A DNA stretch of 64,000 bases. Source: Auanema rhodensis (taxonomy: Eukaryota > Nematoda > Chromadorea > Rhabditida > Rhabditidae). A program made the position numbers and the translations under genes. The stretch lies in the NCBI GenBank assembly GCA_964057225.1, contig OZ059894.1, positions 24,644,476 through 24,708,475 on the forward strand. Direction: 5' to 3'. The notes below the pieces were generated by a model, which saw nothing but the letters and a program-made list of their open reading frames with translations, made no database searches and was not told where the DNA came from. This document shows positions 50,795 through 62,400 of this stretch, piece by piece; position 1 is the stretch's first letter; every line of letters begins with the position of its first letter.

Positions 50795-53700
50795 AAAATT
50801 AGATTCCCCATGTCCATATTAGTCTAAAAACAAATTTTTATTGATATTGGTTCATGGTAACCATGACTTTGAAATTTACGTGAACTTTAATTTATGCTAA
50901 TTAAATGTACACGTGATGTGCACTTGGTATGTAACTCGCTTCACCTGAAAGATAAAGAGATGCGGTTTTCAAAATTAGATTCCCCATGTCCATATTAGTC
51001 TAAAAACAAATTTTTATTGATATTGGTGCATGGTAACCATGACTTTGAAATTTACGTGAACTTTAATTTATGCTAATTAAATGTACACGTGATGTGCACT
51101 TGGTATGTAACTCGCTTCACGTGAAAGATAAAGAGATGCGGTTTTCAAAATTAGATTCCCCATGTCCATATTAGTCTAAAAACAAATTTTTATTGATATT
51201 GGTTCATGGTAACCATGACTTTGAAATTTACGTGAACTTTAATTTATGCTAATTAAATGTACACGTGATGTGCACTTGGTATGTAACTCGCTTCACGTGA
51301 AAGATAAAGAGATGCGGTTTTCAAAATTAGATTCCCCATGTCCATATTAGTCTAAAAACAAATTTTTATCGATATTGGTGCATGGTAACCATGACTTTGA
51401 AATTTACGTGAACTTTAATTTATGCTAATTAAATGTACACGTGATGTGCACTTCGTATGTAACTCGCTTCACGTGAAAGATGAAGAGATGCGGTTTTCAA
51501 AATTAGATTCCCCATGTCCATATTAGTCTAAAAACAAATTTTTATTGATATTGGTGCATGGTAACCATGACTTTGAAATTTACGTGAACTTTAATTTATG
51601 CTAATTAAATGTACACGTGATGTGCACTTGGTATGTAACTCGCTTCACGTGAAAGATAAAGAGATGCGGTTTTCAAAATTAGATTCCCCATGTCCATATT
51701 AGTCTAAAAACAAATTTTTATTGATATTGGTTCATGGTAACCATGACTTTGAAATTTACGTGAACTTTAATTTATGCTAATTAAATGTACACGTGATGTG
51801 CACTTGGTATGTAACTCGCTTCACGTGAAAGATAAAGAGATGCGGTTTTCAAAATTAGATTCCCCATGTCCATATTAGTCTAAAAACAAATTTTTATTGA
51901 TATTGGTTCATGGTAACCATGACTTTGAAATTTACGTGAACTTTAATTTATGCTAATTAAATGTACACGTGATGTGCACTTGGTATGTAACTCGCTTCAC
52001 GTGAAAGATAAAGAGATGCGGTTTTCAAAATTAGATTCCCCATGTCCATATTAGTCTAAAAACAAATTTTTATTGATATTGGTGCATGGTAACCATGACT
52101 TTGAAATTTACGTGAACTTTAATTTATGCTAATTAAATGTACACTTGATGTACACTTGGTATGTAACTCGCTTCACGTGAAAGATAAAGAGATGCGATTT
52201 TCAAAATTAGAATCCCCATGTCCATATTAGTCTAAAAACAAATTTTTATTGATATTGGTTCATGGTAACCATGACTTTGAAATTTACGTGAACTTTAATT
52301 TATGCTAATTAAATGTACACGTGATGTGCACTTGGTATGTAACTCGCTTCACGTGAAAGATGAAGAGATGCGGTTTTCAAAATTAGATTCCCCATGTCCA
52401 TATTAGTCTAAAAACAAATTTTTATTGATATTGGTGCATGGTAACCATGACTTTGAAATTTACGTGAACTTTAATTTATGCTAATTAAATGTACACGTGA
52501 TGTGCACTTGGTATGTAACTCGCTTCACGTGAAAGATAAAGAGATGCGGTTTTCAAAATTAGATTCCCCATGTCCATATTAGTCTAAAAACAAATTTTTA
52601 TTGATATTGGTTCATGGTAACCATGACTTTGAAATTTACGTGAACTTTAATTTATGCTAATTAAATGTACACGTGATGTGCACTTGGTATGTAACTCGCT
52701 TCACGTGAAAGATAAAGAGATGCGGTTTTCAAAATTAGATTCCCCATGTCCATATTAGTCTAAAAACAAATTTTTATTGATATTGGTTCATGGTAACCAT
52801 GACTTTGAAATTTACGTGAACTTTAATTTATGCTAATTAAATGTACACGTGATGTGCACTTGGTATGTAACTCGCTTCACGTGAAAGATAAAGAGATGCG
52901 GTTTTCAAAATTAGATTCCCCATGTCCATATTAGTCTAAAAACAAATTTTTATTGATATTGGTGCATGGTAACCATGACTTTGAAATTTACGTGAACTTT
53001 AATTTATGCTAATTAAATGTACACTTGATGTACACTTGGTATGTAACTCGCTTCACGTGAAAGATAAAGAGATGCGATTTTCAAAATTAGAATCCCCATG
53101 TCCATATTAGTCTAAAAACAAATTTTTATTGATATTGGTTCATGGTAACCATGACTTTGAAATTTACGTGAACTTTAATTTATGCTAATTAAATGTACAC
53201 GTGATGTGCACTTGGTATGTAACTCGCTTCACGTGAAAGATAAAGAGATGCGGTTTTCAAAATTAGATTCCCCATGTCCATATTAGTCTAAAAACAAATT
53301 TTTATTGATATTGGTTCATGGTAACCATGACTTTGAAATTTACGTGAACTTTAATTTATGCTAATTAAATGTACACGTGATGTGCACTTGGTATGTAACT
53401 CGCTTCACGTGAAAGATAAAGAGATGCGGTTTTCAAAATTAGATTCCCCATGTCCATATTAGTCTAAAAACAAATTTTTATTGATATTGGTTCATGGTAA
53501 CCATGACTTTGAAATTTACGTGAACTTTAATTTATGCTAATTAAATGTACACGTGATGTGCACTTGGTATGTAACTCGCTTCACGTGAAAGATAAAGAGA
53601 TGCGGTTTTCAAAATTAGATTCCCCATGTCCATATTAGTCTAAAAACAAATTTTTATTGATATTGGTGCATGGTAACCATGACTTTGAAATTTACGTGAA

Positions 53701-54423
53701 CTTTAATTTATGCTAATTAAATGTACACTTGATGTACACTTGGTATGTAACTCGCTTCACGTGAAAGATAAAGAGATGCGATTTTCAAAATTAGAATCCC
53801 CATGTCCATATTAGTCTAAAAACAAATTTTTATTGATATTGGTGCATGGTAACCATGACTTTGAAATTTACGTGAACTTTAATTTATGCTAATTAAATGT
53901 ACACGTGATGTGCACTTGGTATGTAACTCGCTTCACGTGAAAGATAAAGAGATGCGGTTTTCAAAATTAGATTCCCCATGTCCATATTAGTCTAAAAACA
54001 AATTTTTATTGATATTGGTTCATGGTAACCATGACTTTGAAATTTACGTGAACTTTAATTTATGCTAATTAAATGTACACGTGATGTGCACTTGGTATGT
54101 AACTCGCTTCACGTGAAAGATAAAGAGATGCGGTTTTCAAAATTAGATTCCCCATGTCCATATTAGTCTAAAAACAAAGTTTTATTGATATTGGTTCATG
54201 GTAACCATGACTTTGAAATTTACGTGAACTTTAATTTATGCTAATTAAATGTACACGTGATGTGCACTTGGTATGTAACTCGCTTCACGTGAAAGATAAA
54301 GAGATGCGGTTTTCAAAATTAGATTCCCCATGTCCATATTAGTCTAAAAACAAATTTTTATTGATATTGGTGCATGGTAACCATGACTTTGAAATTTACG
54401 TGAACTTTAATTTATGCTAATTA

Positions 54424-57400
54424 AATGTACACTTGATGTACACTTGGTATGTAACTCGCTTCACGTGAAAGATAAAGAGATGCGATTTTCAAAATTAGAA
54501 TCCCCATGTCCATATTAGTCTAAAAACAAATTTTTATTGATATTGGTTCATGGTAACCATGACTTTGAAATTTACGTGAACTTTAATTTATGCTAATTAA
54601 ATGTACACGTGATGTGCACTTGGTATGTAACTCGCTTCACGTGAAAGATAAAGAGATGCGGTTTTCAAAATTAGATTCCCCATGTCCATATTAGTCTAAA
54701 AACAAATTTTTATTGATATTGGTTCATGGTAACCATGACTTTGAAATTTACGTGAACTTTAATTTATGCTAATTAAATGTACACGTGATGTGCACTTGGT
54801 ATGTAACTCGCTTCACGTGAAAGATAAAGAGATGCGGTTTTCAAAATTAGATTCCCCATGTCCATATTAGTCTAAAAACAAATTTTTATTGATATTGGTT
54901 CATGGTAACCATGACTTTGAAATTTACGTGAACTTTAATTTATGCTAATTAAATGTACACGTGATGTGCACTTGGTATGTAACTCACTTCACGTGAAAGA
55001 TAAAGAGATGCGGTTTTCAAAATTAGATTCCCCATGTCCATATTAGTCTAAAAACAAATTTTTATTGATATTGGTGCATGGTAACCATGACTTTGAAATT
55101 TACGTGAACTTTAATTTATGCTAATTAAATGTACACTTGATGTACACTTGGTATGTAACTCGCTTCACGTGAAAGATAAAGAGATGCGATTTTCAAAATT
55201 AGAATCTCCATGTCCATATTAGTCTAAAAACAAATTTTTATTGATATTGGTGCATGGTAACCATGACTTTGAAATTTACGTGAACTTTAATTTATGCTAA
55301 TTAAATGTACACGTGATGTGCACTTGGTATGTAACTCGCTTCACGTGAAAGATAAAGAGATGCGGTTTTCAAAATTAGATTCATCATGTCCATATTAGTC
55401 TAAAAACAAATTTTTATTGATATTGGTTCATGGTAACCATGACTTTGAAATTTACGTGAACTTTAATTTATGCTAATTAAATGTACACGTGATGTGCACT
55501 TGGTATGTAACTCGCTTCACGTGAAAGATAAAGAGATGCGGTTTTCAAAATTAGATTCCCCATGTCCATATTAGTCTAAAAACAAATTTTTATTGATATT
55601 GCTTCATGGTAACCATGACTTTGAAATTTACGTGAACTTTAATTTATGCTAATTAAATGTACACGTGATGTGCACTTGGTATGTAACTCGCTTCACGTGA
55701 AAGATAAAGAGATGCGGTTTTCAAAATTAGATTCCCCATGTCCATATTAGTCTAAAAACAAATTTTTATTGATATTGGTTCATGGTAACCATGACTTTGA
55801 AATTTACGTGAACTTTAATTTATGCTAATTAAATGTACACGTGATGTGCACTTGGTATGTAACTCGCTTCACGTGAAAGATAAAGAGATGCGGTATTCTA
55901 AATTAGATTCCCCATGTCCATATTAGTCTAAAAACAAATTTTTATTGATATTGGTGCATGGTAACCATGACTTTGAAATTTACGTGAACTTTAATTTATG
56001 CTAATTAAATGTACACGTGATATGCACTTGGTATGTAACTCGCTTCACGTGAAAGATAAAGAGATGCGGTTTTCAAAATTAGATTCCCCATGTCCATATT
56101 AGTCTAAAAACAAATTTTTATTGATATTGCTTCATGGTAACCATGACTTTGAAATTTACGTGAACTTTAATTTATGCTAATTAAATGTACACGTGATGTG
56201 CACTTGGTATGTAACTCGCTTCACGTGAAAGATAAAGAGATGCGGTTTTCAAAATTAGATTCCCCATGTCCATATTAGTCTAAAAACAAATTTTTATTGA
56301 TATTGGTGCATGGTAACCATGACTTTGAAATTTACGTGAACTTTAATTTATGCTAATTAAATGTACACGTGATGTGCACTTGGTATGTAACTCGCTTCAC
56401 GTGAAAGATAAAGAGATGCGGTTTTCAAAATTAGATTCCCCATGTCCATATTAGTCTAAAAACAAATTTTTATTGATATTGGTGCATGGTAACCATGACT
56501 TTGAAATTTACGTGAACTTTAATTTATGCTAATTAAATGTACACGTGATGTGCACTTGGTATGTAACTCGCTTCACGTGAAAGATGAAGAGATGCGGTTT
56601 TCAAAATTAGATTCCCCATGTCCATATTAGTCTAAAAACAAATTTTTATTGATATTGGTGCATGGTAACCATGACTTTGAAATTTACGTGAACTTTAATT
56701 TATGCTAATTAAATGTACACGTGATGTGCACTTGGTATGTAACTCGCTTCACGTGAAAGATAAAGAGATGCGGTTTTCAAAATTAGATTCCCCATGTCCA
56801 TATTAGTCTAAAAACAAATTTTTATTGATATTGGTTCATGGTAACCATGACTTTGAAATTTACGTGAACTTTAATTTATGCTAATTAAATGTACACGTGA
56901 TGTGCACTTGGTATGTAACTCGCTTCACGGGAAAGATAAAGAGATGCGGTTTTCAAAATTAGATTCCCCATGTCCATATTAGTCTAAAAACAAATTTTTA
57001 TTGATATTGGTTCATGGTAACCATGACTTTGAAATTTACGTGAACTTTAATTTATGCTAATTAAATGTACACGTGATGTGCACTTGGTATGTAACTCGCT
57101 TCACGTGAAAGATAAAGAGATGCGGTTTTCAAAATTAGATTCCCCATGTCCATATTAGTCTAAAAACAAATTTTTATTGATATTGGTGCATGGTAACCAT
57201 GACTTTGAAATTTACGTGAACTTTAATTTATGCTAATTAAATGTACACGTGATGTGCACTTGGTATGTAACTCGCTTCACGTGAAAGATAAAGAGATGCG
57301 GTTTTCAAAATTAGATTCCCCATGTCCATATTAGTCTAAAAACAAATTTTTATTGATATTGGTTCATGGTAACCATGACTTTGAAATTTACGTGAACTTT

Positions 57401-57490
57401 AATTTATGCTAATTAAATGTACACGTGATGTGCACTTGGTATGTAACTCGCTTCACGTGAAAGATAAAGAGATGCGGTTTTCAAAATTAG
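54424..57490 (+). repeat. Displaced duplicate block, right member
   Basis: This is the partner of the block at 43.5-46.3 kb. It has one additional G-type monomer near 56305, between the GGTATTCTAAATT and CACGGGAAAG markers. Private changes include AGAATCTCC near 55203, TTCATCATG near 55381, ACTCACTTC at 54985 and GATATGCAC near 56020. Confidence 0.8.
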
Positions 57491-57699
57491 ATTCCCCATG
57501 TCCATATTAGTCTAAAAACAAATTTTTATTGATATTGGTTCATGGTAACCATGACTTTGAAATTTACGTGAACTTTAATTTATGCTAATTAAATGTACAC
57601 GTGATGTGCACTTGGTATGTAACTCGCTTCACGTGAAAGATAAAGAGATGCGGTTTTCAAAATTAGATTCCCCATGTCCATATTAGTCTAAAAACAAAT

Positions 57700-60600
57700 T
57701 TTTATTGATATTGGTGCATGGTAACCATGACTTTGAAATTTACGTGAACTTTAATTTATGCTAATTAAATGTACACTTGATGTACACTTGGTATGTAACT
57801 CGCTTCACGTGAAAGATAAAGAGATGCGATTTTCAAAATTAGAATCCCCATGTCCATATTAGTCTAAAAACAAATTTTTATTGATATTGGTTCATGGTAA
57901 CCATGACTTTGAAATTTACGTGAACTTTAATTTATGCTAATTAAATGTACACGTGATGTGCACTTGGTATGTAACTCGCTTCACGTGAAAGATGAAGAGA
58001 TGCGGTTTTCAAAATTAGATTCCCCATGTCCATATTAGTCTAAAAACAAATTTTTATTGATATTGGTGCATGGTAACCATGACTTTGAAATTTACGTGAA
58101 CTTTAATTTATGCTAATTAAATGTACACGTGATGTGCACTTGGTATGTAACTCGCTTCACGTGAAAGATAAAGAGATGCGGTTTTCAAAATTAGATTCCC
58201 CATGTCCATATTAGTCTAAAAACAAATTTTTATTGATATTGGTTCATGGTAACCATGACTTTGAAATTTACGTGAACTTTAATTTATGCTAATTAAATGT
58301 ACACGTGATGTGCACTTGGTATGTAACTCGCTTAACGTGAAAGATAAAGAGATGCGGTTTTCAAAATTAGATTCCCCATGTCCATATTAGTCTAAAAACA
58401 AATTTTTATTGATATTGGTTCATGGTAACCATGACTTTGAAATTTACGTGAACTTTAATTTATGCTAATTAAATGTACACGTGATGTGCACTTGGTATGT
58501 AACTCGCTTCACGTGAAAGATAAAGAGATGCGGTTTTCAAAATTAGATTCCCCATGTCCATATTAGTCTAAAAACAAATTTTTATTGATATTGCTTCATG
58601 GTAACCATGACTTTGAAATTTACGTGAACTTTAATTTATGCTAATTAAATGTACACGTGATGTGCACTTGGTATGTAACTCGCTTCACGTGAAAGATAAA
58701 GAGATGCGGTTTTCAAAATTAGATTCCCCATGTCCATATTAGTCTAAAAACAAATTTTTATTGATATTGGTTCATGGTAACCATGACTTTGAAATTTACG
58801 TGAACTTTAATTTATGCTAATTAAATGTACACGTGATGTGCACTTGGTATGTAACTCGCTTCACGTGAAAGATAAAGAGATGCGGTTTTCAAAATTAGAT
58901 TCCCCATGTCCATATTAGTCTAAAAACAAATTTTTATTGATATTGGTTCATGGTAACCATGACTTTGAAATTTACGTGAACTTTAATTCATGCTAATTAA
59001 ATGTACACGTGATGTGCACTTGGTATGTAACTCGCTTCACGTGAAAGATAAAGAGATGCGGTTTTCAAAATTAGATTCCCCATGTCCATATTAGTCTAAA
59101 AACAAATTTTTATTGATATTGGTGCATGGTAACCATGACTTTGAAATTTACGTGAACTTTAATTTATGCTAATTAAATGTACACTAGATGTACACTTGGT
59201 ATGTAACTCGCTTCACGTGAAAGATAAAGAGATGCGATTTTCAAAATTAGAATCCCCATGTCCATATTAGTCTAAAAACAAATTTTTATTGATATTGGTT
59301 CATGGTAACCATGACTTTGAAATTTACGTGAACTTTAATTTATGCTAATTAAATGTACACGTGATGTGCACTTGGTATGTAACTCGCTTCACGTGAAAGA
59401 TAAAGAGATTCGGTTTTCAAAATTAGATTCCCCATGTCCATATTAGTCTAAAAACAAATTTTTATTGATATTGGTGCATGGTAACCATGACTTTGAAATT
59501 TACGTGAACTTTAATTTATGCTAATTAAATGTACACGTGATGTGCACTTGGTATGTAACTCGCTTCACGTGAAAGATAAAGAGATGCGGTTTTCAAAATT
59601 AGATTCCCCATGTCCATATTAGTCTAAAAACAAATTTTTATTGATATTGGTTCATGGTAACCATGACTTTGAAATTTACGTGAACTTTAATTTATGCTAA
59701 TTAAATGTACACGTGATGTGCACTTGGTATGTAACTCGCTTCACGTGAAAGATAAAGAGATGCGGTTTTCAAAATTAGATTCCCCATGTCCATATTAGTC
59801 TAAAAACAAATTTTTATTGATATTGGTTCATGGTAACCATGACTTTGAAATTTACGTGAACTTTAATTTATGCTAATTAAATGTACACGTGATGTGCACT
59901 TGGTATGTAACTCGCTTCACGTGAAAGATAAAGAGATGCGGTTTTCAAAATTAGATTCCCCATGTCCATATTAGTCTAAAAACAAATTTTTATTGATATT
60001 GGTGCATGGTAACCATGACTTTGAAATTTACGTGAACTTTAATTTATGCTAATTAAATGTACACTTGATGTACACTTGGTATGTAACTCGCTTCACGTGA
60101 AAGATAAAGAGATGCGATTTTCAAAATTAGAATCCCCATGTCCATATTAGTCTAAAAACAAATTTTTATTGATATTGGTTCATGGTAACCATGACTTTGA
60201 AATTTACGTGAACTTTAATTTATGCTAATTAAATGTACACGTGATGTGCACTTGGTATGTAACTCGCTTCACGTGAAAGATGAAGAGATGCGGTTTTCAA
60301 AATTAGATTCCCCATGTCCATATTAGTCTAAAAACAAATTTTTATTGATATTGGTGCATGGTAACCATGACTTTGAAATTTACGTGAACTTTAATTTATG
60401 CTAATTAAATGTACACGTGATGTGCACTTGGTATGTAACTCGCTTCACGTGAAAGATAAAGAGATGCGGTTTTCAAAATTAGATTCCCCATGTCCATATT
60501 AGTCTAAAAACAAATTTTTATTGATATTGGTTCATGGTAACCATGACTTTGAAATTTACGTGAACTTTAATTTATGCTAATTAAATGTACACGTGATGTG

Positions 60601-62400
60601 CACTTGGTATGTAACTCGCTTAACGTGAAAGATAAAGAGATGCGGTTTTCAAAATTAGATTCCCCATGTCCATATTAGTCTAAAAACAAATTTTTATTGA
60701 TATTGGTTCATGGTAACCATGACTTTGAAATTTACGTGAACTTTAATTTATGCTAATTAAATGTACACGTGATGTGCACTTGGTATGTAACTCGCTTCAC
60801 GTGAAAGATAAAGAGATGCGGTTTTCAAAATTAGATTCCCCATGTCCATATTAGTCTAAAAACAAATTTTTATTGATATTGGTGCATGGTAACCATGACT
60901 TTGAAATTTACGTGAACTTTAATTTATGCTAATTAAATGTACACGTGATGTGCACTTGGTATGTAACTCGCTTCACGTGAAAGATGAAGAGATGCGGTTT
61001 TCAAAATTAGATTCCCCATGTCCATATTAGTCTAAAAACAAATTTTTATTGATATTGGTGCATGGTAACCATGACTTTGAAATTTACGTGAACTTTAATT
61101 TATGCTAATTAAATGTACACGTGATGTGCACTTGGTATGTAACTCGCTTCACGTGAAAGATAAAGAGATGCGGTTTTCAAAATTAGATTCCCCATGTCCA
61201 TATTAGTCTAAAAACAAATTTTTATTGATATTGGTTCATGGTAACCATGACTTTGAAATTTACGTGAACTTTAATTTATGCTAATTAAATGTACACGTGA
61301 TGTGCACTTGGTATGTAACTCGCTTCACGTGAAAGATAAAGAGATGCGGTTTTCAAAATTAGATTCCCCATGTCCATATTAGTCTAAAAACAAATTTTTA
61401 TTGATATTGGTTCATGGTAACCATGACTTTGAAATTTACGTGAACTTTAATTCATGCTAATTAAATGTACACGTGATGTGCACTTGGTATGTAACTCGCT
61501 TCACGTGAAAGATAAAGAGATGCGGTTTTCAAAATTAGATTCCCCATGTCCATATTAGTCTAAAAACAAATTTTTATTGATATTGGTGCATGGTAACCAT
61601 GACTTTGAAATTTACGTGAACTTTAATTTATGCTAATTAAATGTACACTAGATGTACACTTGGTATGTAACTCGCTTCACGTGAAAGATAAAGAGATGCG
61701 ATTTTCAAAATTAGAATCCCCATGTCCATATTAGTCTAAAAACAAATTTTTATTGATATTGGTTCATGGTAACCATGACTTTGAAATTTACGTGAACTTT
61801 AATTTATGCTAATTAAATGTACACGTGATGTGCACTTGGTATGTAACTCGCTTCACGTGAAAGATAAAGAGATGCGGTTTTCAAAATTAGATTCCCCATG
61901 TCCATATTAGTCTAAAAACAAATTTTTATTGATATTGGTGCATGGTAACCATGACTTTGAAATTTACGTGAACTTTAATTTATGCTAATTAAATGTACAC
62001 GTGATGTGCACTTGGTATGTAACTCGCTTCACGTGAAAGATAAAGAGATGCGGTTTTCAAAATTAGATTCCCCATGTCCATATTAGTCTAAAAACAAATT
62101 TTTATTGATATTGGTTCATGGTAACCATGACTTTGAAATTTACGTGAACTTTAATTTATGCTAATTAAATGTACACGTGATGTGCACTTGGTATGTAACT
62201 CGCTTCACGTGAAAGATAAAGAGATGCGGTTTTCAAAATTAGATTCCCCATGTCCATATTAGTCTAAAAACAAATTTTTATTGATATTGGTGCATGGTAA
62301 CCATGACTTTGAAATTTACGTGAACTTTAATTTATGCTAATTAAATGTACACTTGATGTACACTTGGTATGTAACTCGCTTCACGTGAAAGATAAAGAGA
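57700..62400 (+). repeat. 13/14-monomer tandem duplication (2288 and 2464 bp)
   Basis: T124 at 57777, GATGAAG at 57994 and GCTTAACGTG at 58334 recur at 60065, 60282 and 60622, offset 2288 bp (13 monomers). TTCATGCT at 58989 and ACACTAG at 59185 recur at 61453 and 61649, offset 2464 bp (14 monomers). The offset returns to 2288 bp for T124 at 60065 and 62353. One monomer was therefore gained or lost within one copy. GAGATTCGG near 59410 is private. Confidence 0.82.

Larger units (their letters stand above)
46620..54060 (+). repeat. 21-monomer plus 26-bp tandem duplication (unit about 3722 bp)
   Basis: Markers at 46793 (TTCATGCT), 47047 (26-bp fragment), 47648 (TTTATCGAT), 47760 (GATGAAG), 48423 (T124) and 48640 (GATGAAG) recur at 50515, 50769, 51370, 51482, 52145 and 52362, all offset by 3722 bp. 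After about 48900 the offset falls to 3370 bp (49655 to 53025), so two monomers differ between copies. Sites such as ACACTTG at 48247 and AAATTTAG near 47604 are in copy 1 only. The outer ends are approximate. Confidence 0.85.
42589..62360 (+). repeat. Domain of the linked four-substitution subfamily
   Basis: A variant with T124 and A131 (ACACTTGATGTACAC), A176 (GCGATTTTC) and A15 of the following monomer (AGAATCCCC) recurs. T124 positions are 42589, 43469, 44173, 48423, 49655, 52145, 53025, 53729, 54433, 55137, 57777, 60065 and 62353. Versions reading ACACTAGATG are at 46989, 50711, 59185 and 61649. Spacing is 704 bp (4 monomers) or 880 bp (5 monomers) in the densest parts and always whole monomers apart from the 26-bp pieces. 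At 48247 only the T124/A131 half is present, and near 62888 only A131. The haplotype crosses the monomer boundary, so the copied unit is larger than one monomer. Confidence 0.9.
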
